A stretch of DNA of 64,000 nt from Streptomyces sp. HmicA12. GTDB taxonomy: Bacteria; Actinomycetota; Actinomycetes; Streptomycetales; Streptomycetaceae. The stretch covers positions 248,001 to 312,000 of the forward strand of contig NZ_KB891850.1 of NCBI RefSeq assembly GCF_000373565.1. Direction: 5' to 3'. This document shows positions 38,990-47,964 of this stretch, one piece after another; the stretch's first letter is position 1; each line of letters starts with the position of its first letter. The notes under the pieces are model-generated. The model ran no database searches, was not told the DNA's origin, and saw nothing but the letters and a program-made list of their open reading frames with translations. The translations under genes and the position numbers were made by a program.

Positions 38990-38995
38990 TACGCT
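38990..38995 (+). promoter_or_regulatory. -10 box of nrtL (leaderless)
   Basis: TACGCT ends 6 nt before GTG 39002, which has no Shine-Dalgarno. It has the same geometry as the promoter at 38304. Confidence 0.45.
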
Positions 38996-39001
38996 TGCCC
39001 T

Positions 39002-40030
39002 GTGACCCCCGCCGAGCTCTCCCGCACCGTCCTGCGCGTCGTCCGTCGCGCGGTCGACGACGGTGCGTTCGGTGTGGTCGCGGTCGGGGGAGTGGACCAG
39101 GCCGTCGAGCGGATCGTCGTCGAGCGGCCGCGGCCCGGCGGGCGCGGGGACTACGCCACGAACGCCGCCCTGCAGATCGCCAAGCCCACCGGCCGGCCTC
39201 CGCGCCAGATCGCCGAGGTCCTCTCCCAGCGGCTCGCCGGCAGCCCGGGCATCGCCGCCGTCGACATCACCGGGCCGGGGTTCCTCAACCTCACGCTCGC
39301 CCCGTCGGCCGCCCCGGGCCAGGCCCTCGTCGAGGACATCCGGCGCCTGGGGCCCGCCTACGGGCACAGTGACGCCCTGCACGGCAGCCGCCTCGACCTG
39401 CGCATCCCGCACGAGCTCCGCGCCGAGGTCGTCGCCGAGGCACTCGGGCGCATCGGCCGCAGCCAGGGAGCCGACGTGCGCGTCGACCATGCCGCCGAGC
39501 CCGGCGACGTCACCCTCCGGCCCGTCCCGGTCGCCCCCGGCCAGGACCTCCGCACCCTGCTCGGCCAGGACGCCGCCCGCTGGGCCCTGCTCCACCCCGC
39601 CCCGCACGACCACCCGCGCACCGCCAGCGCCGAGGACCGCGCGGCCCATCTCGCCCAGCGCGAGGCGAACCCGCTCTTCCGCGTCCGGTACGCGCACGCC
39701 CGCACCCGCGCCCTGACCCGGAACGCCGCGGACCTCGGATTCACCGCGGGCCCCGCAGACGTGGCCGGCCGCGAAGAACTCGTCGCCGCCCTCGCCGAGT
39801 ACCCCCGCATCCTGCTCGCCGCCGCCCGGCACCACGCCCCCGACCGGCTGGCCCGGCACCTCGTCGGCGTCGCCGACGCGCTGCTGCCCGCCCTCGGCGA
39901 CGTACTCCCCATGGGAGGGGAGAAACCCTCGGCCGCCCACCGTGCCCGGCTCGCACTCGCCGAAGCCGCCGGGACGGTGCTGGCCGGCGGCCTGACCCTG
40001 CTCGGCATCGACGCACCCGAACACGTATGA
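39002..40030 (+). CDS. nrtL: ArgS-related anticodon-binding protein NrtL
   Basis: 342 residues. It resembles the N-terminal Add-1 and C-terminal DALR anticodon-binding parts of arginyl-tRNA synthetase (YATNAALQIAKPTGRPPRQIAEVL ... FRVRYAHARTRALTRNAADLG ... LLGIDAPEHV) but lacks the HIGH and KMSKS catalytic motifs. It cannot charge tRNA by itself; its role in actinomycetes is unclear. It lies near tRNA-Arg and before lysA, the usual Streptomyces order. It starts at a GTG next to a -10 box. Confidence 0.85.
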   Translation: MTPAELSRTVLRVVRRAVDDGAFGVVAVGGVDQAVERIVVERPRPGGRGDYATNAALQIAKPTGRPPRQIAEVLSQRLAGSPGIAAVDITGPGFLNLTLAPSAAPGQALVEDIRRLGPAYGHSDALHGSRLDLRIPHELRAEVVAEALGRIGRSQGADVRVDHAAEPGDVTLRPVPVAPGQDLRTLLGQDAARWALLHPAPHDHPRTASAEDRAAHLAQREANPLFRVRYAHARTRALTRNAADLGFTAGPADVAGREELVAALAEYPRILLAAARHHAPDRLARHLVGVADALLPALGDVLPMGGEKPSAAHRARLALAEAAGTVLAGGLTLLGIDAPEHV

Positions 40031-40055
40031 GCATCACGAAGAGAGCGCCACAGCC

Positions 40056-41447
40056 ATGAGCCGTTCCGCACACCCCGCCGGTCCCCGGCACGCCGACGTC
40101 ATGCCCGAGGGGCACTACGCCGCGCCGCCCACCGACCTCAACGCCCTCGACCCGAAGGTGTGGGCGCAGACCGTGGCCCGTACCGAGGACGGTCAGGTCA
40201 CCGTCGGCGGCATCGAAGTCGCCCGGCTCGCCGAGGAGTTCGGCACCCCGGCCTACTTCCTCGACGAGGCCGACTTCCGCGCCCGGTGCGCCGCGTGGCG
40301 CGACGCCTTCGGGTCGGACGCCGATGTCTTCTACGCGGGCAAGGCGTTCCTCAGCCGCGCCGTCGTACGGTGGCTGCACGAGGAAGGGCTCAATCTGGAC
40401 GTGTGCTCCGGAGGGGAGCTCAGCACCGCGCTCTCCGCCGGGATGCCCGCCGAGCGCATCGCCTTCCACGGCAACAACAAGACGGAGGAGGAGATCGAGC
40501 GGGCCGTCTCCGTCGGCGTCGGGCGCATCGTTCTCGACTCCTTCCAGGAGATCGCCCGCGTCGCCCACATCGCCGACCGGCTCGGCAAGCGGCAGCGCGT
40601 ACAGATCCGGGTGACGGTGGGCGTCGAGGCGCACACCCACGAGTTCATCGCCACCGCGCACGAGGACCAGAAGTTCGGCATCGCGCTCGCGGGCGGGCAG
40701 GCCGCCGAGGCCGTGCGCCGTGCCCTCAAGCTCGACGGGCTCGAGCTCATCGGGATCCACTCGCACATCGGGTCGCAGATCTTCGACATGGCGGGCTTCG
40801 AGGTCGCCGCGCGCCGCGTCGTCGGACTCCTCGCCGAGATCCGCGACGAGCACGGCGTCGAGCTGCCCGAGATCGACCTCGGCGGCGGCCTCGGCATCGC
40901 GTACACCAGCGACGACGACCCGCGCGAGCCGCAGGAGATCGCCAAGGCGCTCGGCGAGATCGTCACCCGCGAGTGCGAGGCCGCCTCCCTGCGGACCCCG
41001 CGCATCTCCGTCGAGCCGGGCCGCGCCATCGTCGGCCCCACCGCCTTCACGCTCTACACCGTCGGCACCGTCAAGCCGCTCGAAGGACTGCGGACCTACG
41101 TGTCCGTGGACGGCGGCATGTCGGACAACATCCGCACCGCGCTGTACGACGCCGAGTACACCGTCGCCCTGGTCTCCCGTCGCTCCGACGCCGAGCCGGT
41201 GCTGGTCCGCGTCGTCGGCAAGCACTGTGAGAGCGGCGACATCGTCGTGAAGGACGCCTTCCTCCCTGCGGACATCGCCCCCGGCGACCTCATCGCCGTG
41301 CCGGCCACCGGCGCGTACTGCCGTTCCATGGCCAGCAACTACAACCACGCACTTCGCCCGCCCGTCGTCGCCGTGCGCGACGGCGAGGCCCGGGTGATCG
41401 TCCGGCGCGAGACGGAGGAAGATCTCCTGCGTCTCGACGTCGGATAA
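40056..41447 (+). CDS. lysA: Diaminopimelate decarboxylase
   Basis: 463 residues of the alanine-racemase-like PLP fold. The PLP Lys is in FYAGKAFLSRAV. Other family marks are ELIGIHSHIGSQI, the GGGLG loop (DLGGGLGIAY) and CESGDIVVKD near the C-terminus. It converts meso-DAP to L-lysine, the last step of lysine synthesis. The gene starts 25 nt after nrtL and is followed by the threonine genes. Confidence 0.96.
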   Translation: MSRSAHPAGPRHADVMPEGHYAAPPTDLNALDPKVWAQTVARTEDGQVTVGGIEVARLAEEFGTPAYFLDEADFRARCAAWRDAFGSDADVFYAGKAFLSRAVVRWLHEEGLNLDVCSGGELSTALSAGMPAERIAFHGNNKTEEEIERAVSVGVGRIVLDSFQEIARVAHIADRLGKRQRVQIRVTVGVEAHTHEFIATAHEDQKFGIALAGGQAAEAVRRALKLDGLELIGIHSHIGSQIFDMAGFEVAARRVVGLLAEIRDEHGVELPEIDLGGGLGIAYTSDDDPREPQEIAKALGEIVTRECEAASLRTPRISVEPGRAIVGPTAFTLYTVGTVKPLEGLRTYVSVDGGMSDNIRTALYDAEYTVALVSRRSDAEPVLVRVVGKHCESGDIVVKDAFLPADIAPGDLIAVPATGAYCRSMASNYNHALRPPVVAVRDGEARVIVRRETEEDLLRLDVG

Positions 41448-41468
41448 ATGAAATATCTGTCTCATCAT

Positions 41469-41545
41469 CCGGACCGGGGGCAGAATCCCCGGTCCGGTGG
41501 GTGAGACTGGACCCACCGTAGGGACGTGGTGCGTAGTACCACGTC
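41469..41545 (+). promoter_or_regulatory. Three-hairpin leader between lysA and hom
   Basis: Hairpin 1: 11 bp, 41469-41479 with 41487-41497. Hairpin 2: GTGGGT (from 41497) with ACCCAC (41511-41516), overlapping the foot of hairpin 1. Hairpin 3: GACGTGGT 41523-41530 with ACCACGTC 41538-41545. The hom RBS (AGGAGAGG) follows at once. The first hairpin may end the lysA transcript; the set together looks like a structured leader able to switch. Confidence 0.6.
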
Positions 41546-41570
41546 GCAGTAGGAGAGGAAACGAGGTCGG

Positions 41571-42863
41571 ATGATGCGTACGCGTCCGCTGAAGGTGGCG
41601 CTGCTGGGCTGTGGGGTTGTCGGCTCAGAGGTGGCGCGCATCATGACGACGCACGCCGACGACCTCGCCGCCCGCATCGGCGCCCCGGTCGAGCTCGCCG
41701 GTGTCGCCGTCCGCCGCCCCTCCAAGGTGCGCGAGGGCATCGACCCCGCGCTCGTCACCACCGACGCCACCGCGCTCGTCAAACGCGGCGACATCGACGT
41801 GGTGGTCGAAGTCATCGGAGGGATCGAGCCCGCCCGCACCCTCATCACCACAGCCTTCGAGCACGGCGCCTCCGTCGTCTCCGCCAACAAGGCGCTGCTC
41901 GCCCAGGACGGCGAGGCCCTGCACGCGGCCGCCGTCGAGCAGGGGCGCGACCTGTACTACGAAGCAGCCGTCGCGGGCGCCATCCCGCTGATCCGGCCGC
42001 TGCGCGAGTCCCTCGCGGGGGACAAGGTCAACCGCGTCCTCGGCATCGTGAACGGCACGACGAACTTCATCCTCGACAAGATGGACTCGACGGGCGCCGG
42101 CTATCAGGAGTCCCTGGACGAGGCCACCGCCCTCGGGTACGCCGAGGCCGACCCGACCGCCGACGTCGAGGGCTTCGACGCCGCCGCGAAGGCCGCCATC
42201 CTCGCCGGGATCGCCTTCCACACGCGCGTACGCCTCGACGACGTGTACCGCGAGGGCATGACCGAGGTCACCGCGGCCGACTTCGCGTCCGCGAAGGAGA
42301 TGGGCTGCACCATCAAGCTCCTCGCGATCTGCGAGCGGGCCGCCGACGGCGGCTCCGTCACCGCGCGCGTCCACCCCGCGATGATCCCCCTCGACCACCC
42401 GCTGGCCTCCGTGCGCGGCGCGTACAACGCCGTGTTCGTCGAGGCCGAGGCCGCGGGCCAGTTGATGTTCTACGGGCCCGGTGCCGGCGGTTCGCCGACC
42501 GCGTCCGCAGTGCTCGGCGACCTCGTCGCCGTCTGCCGCAACCGCCTCAACGGCGCGACGGGACCCGGCGACTCCGCGTACACACAGCTGCCCGTCTCCC
42601 CGATGGGCGACTCCGTGACGCGGTACCACATCAGCCTCGACGTGGCCGACAAGCCGGGCGTTCTCGCCCAGGTGGCGACGGTCTTCGCCGAGCACGGCGT
42701 CTCCATCGACACCGTGCGGCAGTCGGGGAAGGACGGCGAGGCCAGTCTGGTCGTCGTCACCCATCGCGCGGCGGACGCGGCCCTCACCGGGACCGTGGAC
42801 GCGCTGCGTCAGCTCGACACCGTGCGCGGTGTCGCCAGCATCATGCGTGTTGAAGGGGAGTAG
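41571..42863 (+). CDS. hom: Homoserine dehydrogenase
   Basis: 430 residues: NAD(P)-binding GCGVVGSEVARI, catalytic domain with NGTTNFILDKM and the Lys/Glu-containing AKEMGCTIKLLA block, and a C-terminal ACT domain (YHISLDVADKPGVLAQVATVF) typical for threonine feedback inhibition. It reduces aspartate semialdehyde to homoserine. Two adjacent ATGs (41571, 41574) can serve as start; the first is used. Next genes: thrC 5 nt on, then thrB. Confidence 0.96.
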   Translation: MMRTRPLKVALLGCGVVGSEVARIMTTHADDLAARIGAPVELAGVAVRRPSKVREGIDPALVTTDATALVKRGDIDVVVEVIGGIEPARTLITTAFEHGASVVSANKALLAQDGEALHAAAVEQGRDLYYEAAVAGAIPLIRPLRESLAGDKVNRVLGIVNGTTNFILDKMDSTGAGYQESLDEATALGYAEADPTADVEGFDAAAKAAILAGIAFHTRVRLDDVYREGMTEVTAADFASAKEMGCTIKLLAICERAADGGSVTARVHPAMIPLDHPLASVRGAYNAVFVEAEAAGQLMFYGPGAGGSPTASAVLGDLVAVCRNRLNGATGPGDSAYTQLPVSPMGDSVTRYHISLDVADKPGVLAQVATVFAEHGVSIDTVRQSGKDGEASLVVVTHRAADAALTGTVDALRQLDTVRGVASIMRVEGE

Positions 42864-42868
42864 CAGGG

Positions 42869-43936
42869 ATGACCGGAATGACCCACCAGTGGCGCGGAAT
42901 CATCGAGGAGTACCGGGACCGGCTCCCGGTGACCGACACCACGCCGGTGGTGACGCTGCGCGAGGGCGGCACGCCGCTCGTGCCCGCGCAGGTCCTCTCC
43001 GAGCGCCTCGGCTGCGAGGTCCACCTGAAGGTCGAGGGCGCGAACCCCACCGGCTCCTTCAAGGACCGCGGCATGACCATGGCCATCACCAAGGCCAAGG
43101 AGGAGGGCGCGCAGGCCGTCATCTGCGCCTCCACCGGCAACACGTCGGCGAGCGCCGCCGCGTACGCCGTGCGCGCCGGCATGGTCTGCGCCGTGCTCGT
43201 CCCGCAGGGCAAGATCGCGCTCGGCAAGATGGGCCAGGCGCTCGTCTACGGCTCGAAGATCCTCCAGGTCGACGGCAACTTCGACGACTGCCTGAACCTG
43301 GCCCGCGCCCTCTCCGAGAACTACCCGGTGGCGCTGGTCAACTCGGTGAACCCGTTCCGCATCGAGGGCCAGAAGACCGGCTCGTTCGAGATCGTGGACG
43401 CGCTCGGCGACGCCCCCGACATCCACGTCCTGCCGGTCGGCAACGCGGGCAACATCACGGCCTACTGGAAGGGCTACAAGGAGTACGCGGCCGACAAGGT
43501 CTCGTCCCGCACCCCGCGCATGTGGGGATTCCAGGCCTCCGGTTCCGCGCCGATCGTGCGCGGCGAGGTCGTCAAGGACCCCTCGACGATTGCGACCGCG
43601 ATCCGCATCGGGAACCCCGCCTCGTGGCAGCACGCGATCGCCGCGCGCGACGAGTCCGGCGGCTTCATCGACGAGGTGACGGACCGTGAGATCCTGCGCG
43701 CCTACAAGCTGTTGGCGTCCCAGGAGGGTGTCTTCGTCGAGCCCGCGTCCGCCGCGTCGGTCGCCGGTCTGCTGAAGGCCGCCGAGCAGGGCAAGGTCGA
43801 CAAGGGCCAGAAGATCGTCTGCACCGTCACCGGAAACGGTCTGAAGGACCCGGACTGGGCCGTCGCCGGCGCCCCGCAGCCCGTCACCGTCCCGGTCGAC
43901 GCGGCCGCCGCCGCCGAGCGCCTCGGCCTCGCCTGA
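42869..43936 (+). CDS. thrC: Threonine synthase
   Basis: 355 residues, short actinobacterial type. PLP Lys lies in NPTGSFKDRGMT, the phosphate-binding loop in LPVGNAGNITAYWKG, and a late TVTGNGLKDPDWA. It makes threonine from O-phosphohomoserine. It starts 5 nt after hom with GAAGGGGAG upstream, so it is in the same transcript. Confidence 0.96.
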   Translation: MTGMTHQWRGIIEEYRDRLPVTDTTPVVTLREGGTPLVPAQVLSERLGCEVHLKVEGANPTGSFKDRGMTMAITKAKEEGAQAVICASTGNTSASAAAYAVRAGMVCAVLVPQGKIALGKMGQALVYGSKILQVDGNFDDCLNLARALSENYPVALVNSVNPFRIEGQKTGSFEIVDALGDAPDIHVLPVGNAGNITAYWKGYKEYAADKVSSRTPRMWGFQASGSAPIVRGEVVKDPSTIATAIRIGNPASWQHAIAARDESGGFIDEVTDREILRAYKLLASQEGVFVEPASAASVAGLLKAAEQGKVDKGQKIVCTVTGNGLKDPDWAVAGAPQPVTVPVDAAAAAERLGLA

Positions 43937-44288
43937 TCCCGCGTCACCGCTGCTGATACGCCGTCAACTGCGCGTATCCGCACACGAGGTGCACAGGGGG
44001 CTTACGACACGCATCGTGCGCCTCCTGTGCGCCCTATGTCGCCACAGAACCTTCCTTCGATAGGCTGTACCGAACCCGCCCACCGCATATGCAGCGGTGC
44101 CGCCGCCGTTCCGTCGTTTTCTCTTCTGATTCCGTCGTTCGCGGCCCGGGTGACCCAGGTGTCGCCGTACGCAGCACAAAAACATCGGAAGTCTCGGAAG
44201 TCCCGGAAGTCCTCGAAAGCCTCGTCCGTTCTCGATCGTCTTCGGAAGTTCTCGAAACATCCCGCAGCTCAAGGAGAGTCATCGAGCG
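43937..44288 (+). other. thrC-thrB intergenic region, no gene seen
   Basis: 352 nt. A TAGGCT hexamer at 44061-44066 could be the -10 box of a thrB promoter. Further on, four short CGGAAGT/CGAAAG-type repeats lie at about 44186-44220. The thrB Shine-Dalgarno AAGGAGAG is at 44271. I see no coding frame with support and no strong hairpin. Confidence 0.4.
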
Positions 44289-45215
44289 ATGGCCGGTCCC
44301 GCGTTCCGCGCCGCCGCCGTCAGGGTGCGCGTCCCCGCCACCAGCGCCAATCTCGGCCCGGGCTTCGACAGCCTCGGCCTGTCGCTGGGGCTCTACGACG
44401 ACGTGGTCGTCAGGGTCGCCGACTCCGGGCTGAACATCGACATCGCAGGTGAGGGCTCCGAGACCCTGCCGCGCGACGAGTCGCACCTTCTCGTACGCGC
44501 CCTGCGCACCGCCTTCGACGCCCTCGGCGGGCAGCCGCGCGGCCTCGAGATCGTCTGCGCCAACCGCATCCCGCACGGCCGCGGCCTCGGCTCCTCCTCC
44601 GCCGCCATCGTCGCGGCGGTCGTCGCCGCGCGCGCCGTGACCATAGGCGGCGACGCCCGGCTCGACGACGCCGCGCTGCTCGAACTCGCCACCGAGATCG
44701 AGGGCCACCCGGACAATGTGGCGCCCTGCCTGCTCGGCGGCTTCACCATCGCCTGGACGGAGAGCGGAGCGGGCCGGGCGATCCGCCTGGACGCCGCCGA
44801 TTCCGTCGTTCCGGTGGTTTTCGTCCCCGGGAAACCCGTCCTCACCGAGATGGCCCGAGGACTCCTGCCGCGCAGCGTCCCCCATGTGGACGCGGCGGCC
44901 AACGCGGGCCGGGCGGCCCTGCTCGTCGAGGCCCTGACCAGGCGCCCCGAGCTGCTGCTGCCGGCCACGGAGGACCGTCTCCACCAGGAGTACCGCGCCC
45001 CGGCCATGCCGGAGAGCGCCGCCCTCGTGGAGCGGCTGCGGGCCGACGGCGTGCCCGCGATGATCTCCGGAGCGGGACCCACGGTCCTCGCTCTGGTGGA
45101 GGACGGAACGGCCGACAAGGTCGCCCGGCTGGCCGGAGAGGGATGGGCGGCCAACCGCCTGGCCCTGGACGCGGACGGGGCGAGCGTTCTGCCGCTCGGC
45201 TCCCAGAGCGTCTGA
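44289..45215 (+). CDS. thrB: Homoserine kinase
   Basis: 308 residues of the GHMP kinase family: the N-terminal RVRVPATSANLGPGFDSLGL, the ATP loop PHGRGLGSSSAAIVAAV, and motif 3 AMISGAGPTVLAL. It phosphorylates homoserine for ThrC. The ATG is 12-16 nt after AAGGAGAG. Confidence 0.96.
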   Translation: MAGPAFRAAAVRVRVPATSANLGPGFDSLGLSLGLYDDVVVRVADSGLNIDIAGEGSETLPRDESHLLVRALRTAFDALGGQPRGLEIVCANRIPHGRGLGSSSAAIVAAVVAARAVTIGGDARLDDAALLELATEIEGHPDNVAPCLLGGFTIAWTESGAGRAIRLDAADSVVPVVFVPGKPVLTEMARGLLPRSVPHVDAAANAGRAALLVEALTRRPELLLPATEDRLHQEYRAPAMPESAALVERLRADGVPAMISGAGPTVLALVEDGTADKVARLAGEGWAANRLALDADGASVLPLGSQSV

Positions 45216-45619
45216 TCAAAAGCGTCCGGTTGCCGGATTGAGAGAGGGGGAATGTTTGTTGGATCCGGTAGTGTTAACCTCAAGTCTGCACCCGACCTCA
45301 CCATGGCGAGGTGCTGTGTGTCCCCGTCCGGGACAACCATTCTTCCGGGAGCCTCCCCAGCAGTTCATCGCCGCGCCATCGCCTGTCGATATGCGGTGCT
45401 GAATGTTGTCGAGCATGCTCCGGAACCGGCGTGACCGAGCCGCGTGACACAGAAATCCAGTGCACCCGCGGAATCCGGAATCGCTGTCACCAATGAATTC
45501 TTCCGCCTCATCGGCGGACAACCGCCCCGGCACGGTCCGTACCGAGAGGACCACCGCCGGACAGCACAACCGGTCGCCGAGCCAGACAGGCCGACGTCCG
45601 CTCCAGGGAAGGACCCTTC
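45216..45619 (+). other. rho leader region, ~400 nt, no supported gene
   Basis: A TAGTGT hexamer at 45269-45274, before GTTAACC, is a likely rho -10 box, leaving a long 5' untranslated leader of about 340 nt. Long leaders before rho are common and can take part in autoregulation. A short open frame is present (45252-45434) but starts upstream of the -10 box. No clear intrinsic terminator is seen. Confidence 0.5.
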
Positions 45620-47668
45620 GTGAGCGACACCACCGATCTGATGGGCGTGACTGCCGACAGCTCCGCTGCCGCGCCCGCCGCGTCTGCAGGGGACGCCTCT
45701 GCTACGCCTGCCCGGCGGCGCCGCGGTACCGGCCTCGACGGCATGGTGCTGGCCGAGCTGCAGCAGGTCGCATCGGGCCTCGGTATCAAGGGCACCGCGC
45801 GGATGCGCAAGAGCCAGCTGATCGAGGTCATCAAGGAGGCGCAGGCCGGCGGCGGTGCCCCGGCGAAGAGCGCTGCCGCCGCTTCTGATGCCGCTGAGAC
45901 CAAGCCGAAGCGCCGGGCCACCTCGAAGGCCCGTACCGGCGACGACGCCGTCGCGGCCGACAGCAAGGCGGACGTGAAGTCCGAGGCGAAGGCGGAGAAG
46001 GCCGAGTCCGGCGCCGCCAAGGCGAAGAAGGCCGTCGCCCAGCAGCAGATCGAGATCCCGGGCCAGGGCGCCGGGGACGAGCAGCCGGCCGGCGAGCGCC
46101 GTCGTCGCCGTGCCACCGCCGAGGCGGGCAGCCCGGAGACCGTCACCGCCGAGGCCAAGCAGGACAGCCAGGGCGGCGCCGAGAACAAGGGCGACCAGGA
46201 CAACGGCGGCAACGAAGGCCGTCGTGAGCGCCGCGACCGTCGTGACCGCGGTGAGCGTGGCGACCGCGCTGAGCGTGGTGACCGGGGCGACCGTGGTGGC
46301 CGTGACCGTCGTGGCGGCAAGGGCGACGACCAGGGCAACAAGGACCAGCAGGGTGGCGGCAACCGCCAGCAGCAGGGCGGCCGCCAGGACCGTAACAACG
46401 GTCCGCAGGACGACGACGACTTCGAGGGTGGCCGTCGCGGCCGCCGGGGCCGTTACCGCGACCGCCGTGGGCGCCGCGGGCGCGACGAGGGCGGCTTCGG
46501 CAACGAGCCGCAGGTCTCCGACGACGACGTCCTGATCCCCGTCGCGGGCATCCTCGACATCCTCGACAACTACGCCTTCATCCGTACGTCGGGCTACCTC
46601 CCCGGTCCCAACGACGTCTATGTCTCCCTCGCCCAGGTCCGCAAGAACGGCCTGCGCAAGGGCGACCACGTCACCGGTGCCGTGCGTCAGCCGAAGGAAG
46701 GCGAGCGCCGCGAGAAGTTCAACGCGCTCGTCCGCCTCGACTCGGCGAACGGCATGGCGGCCGAATCCGGCCGCGGGCGCCCGGAGTTCAACAAGCTGAC
46801 GCCCCTTTACCCGCAGGACCGGCTCCGCCTGGAGACCGACCCGGGTGTGCTCACGACCCGCATCATCGACCTCGTCGCGCCGATCGGTAAGGGCCAGCGC
46901 GGTCTGATCGTGGCCCCGCCGAAGACCGGCAAGACCATGATCATGCAGGCGATCGCCAACGCGATCACGCACAACAACCCCGAGTGCCACCTGATGGTCG
47001 TCCTGGTCGACGAGCGTCCGGAAGAGGTCACCGACATGCAGCGGTCGGTGAAGGGCGAGGTCATCTCCTCGACCTTCGACCGTCCGGCCGAGGACCACAC
47101 GACGGTCGCCGAGCTCGCCATCGAGCGCGCCAAGCGTCTCGTCGAGCTGGGCCACGACGTCGTCGTGCTGCTCGACTCGATCACGCGTCTGGGCCGCGCC
47201 TACAACCTGGCGGCGCCGGCCTCCGGCCGCATCCTGTCCGGTGGTGTCGACTCGACCGCCCTGTACCCGCCGAAGCGCTTCTTCGGTGCGGCCCGCAACA
47301 TCGAGGACGGCGGCTCGCTGACCATCCTCGCGACGGCTCTTGTCGACACCGGGTCCCGCATGGACGAGGTCATTTTCGAGGAGTTCAAGGGCACCGGCAA
47401 CGCCGAGCTCAAGCTCGACCGCAAGCTCGCCGACAAGCGCATCTTCCCGGCGGTGGACGTCGACGCGTCCGGTACCCGTAAGGAAGAGATCCTGCTCGGC
47501 AGCGACGAGCTCGCGGTCACCTGGAAGCTGCGTCGCGTGCTGCACGCGCTCGACCAGCAGCAGGCGATCGAGCTGCTGCTCGACAAGATGAAGCAGACGA
47601 AGTCCAACGCGGAGTTCCTGCTGCAGATCCAGAAGACGACGCCGGGCCCGGGCAACGGCAACGACTGA
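45620..47668 (+). CDS. rho: Transcription termination factor Rho
   Basis: 682 residues. The N-terminal Rho-N SAP-like helix (LDGMVLAELQQVASGLGIKG) is followed by a ~230-residue insertion: acidic/Lys/Ala repeats, then an RGD/RRDR-rich tract (~195-300). The RNA-binding cold-shock domain (GILDILDNYAFIRTSGYLPGPNDVYVS) and the hexameric ATPase core follow, with P-loop APPKTGKT, the Q-loop region DERPEEVTDMQR and DSITRLGRAYN. The insertion is characteristic of high-GC Actinobacteria and is thought to widen RNA binding. GTG 45620 follows GGGAAGGA. Confidence 0.96.
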   Translation: MSDTTDLMGVTADSSAAAPAASAGDASATPARRRRGTGLDGMVLAELQQVASGLGIKGTARMRKSQLIEVIKEAQAGGGAPAKSAAAASDAAETKPKRRATSKARTGDDAVAADSKADVKSEAKAEKAESGAAKAKKAVAQQQIEIPGQGAGDEQPAGERRRRRATAEAGSPETVTAEAKQDSQGGAENKGDQDNGGNEGRRERRDRRDRGERGDRAERGDRGDRGGRDRRGGKGDDQGNKDQQGGGNRQQQGGRQDRNNGPQDDDDFEGGRRGRRGRYRDRRGRRGRDEGGFGNEPQVSDDDVLIPVAGILDILDNYAFIRTSGYLPGPNDVYVSLAQVRKNGLRKGDHVTGAVRQPKEGERREKFNALVRLDSANGMAAESGRGRPEFNKLTPLYPQDRLRLETDPGVLTTRIIDLVAPIGKGQRGLIVAPPKTGKTMIMQAIANAITHNNPECHLMVVLVDERPEEVTDMQRSVKGEVISSTFDRPAEDHTTVAELAIERAKRLVELGHDVVVLLDSITRLGRAYNLAAPASGRILSGGVDSTALYPPKRFFGAARNIEDGGSLTILATALVDTGSRMDEVIFEEFKGTGNAELKLDRKLADKRIFPAVDVDASGTRKEEILLGSDELAVTWKLRRVLHALDQQQAIELLLDKMKQTKSNAEFLLQIQKTTPGPGNGND

Positions 47669-47684
47669 CGTCGGTCCTTCATGA

Positions 47685-47719
47685 GCTGAGCCCCGTCGCC
47701 TCGTGCGGCGGGGCTCAGC
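47685..47719 (+). terminator. rho terminator
   Basis: A 15-bp stem (47685-47699 with 47705-47719, one G-T pair) around a 5-nt loop, followed by CCCTTTCC, 17 nt after the rho stop. Confidence 0.85.
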
Positions 47720-47964
47720 CCTTTCCGGGCGCCGGCCCGGAGACCTTCACCACATGCATAAGAATTCGGCGGCTATGTGAAGCATGTGGTCCGAGAGGAC
47801 AAAAGTGCAGGTGGGGGCGGTGTGGGACGTTGGTCCCGTTACATTGTGTGGTTGTGGGTATTCGCTGTGGACACAGCCCGCTGTGCAACCCTTCTTGGCG
47901 GTTCGCCGTCACACCGAGTGAAGAGCAGAGCGGACCCAAGGCGGACAGACCCAGCGAGGAGCAC

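Noticed and set aside
45252..45434. 60-codon upstream ORF in the rho leader
   Set aside because: Its ATG lies upstream of the likely -10 box, the RBS-like purines are too close to the ATG, and the product looks random. Not supported as a gene.
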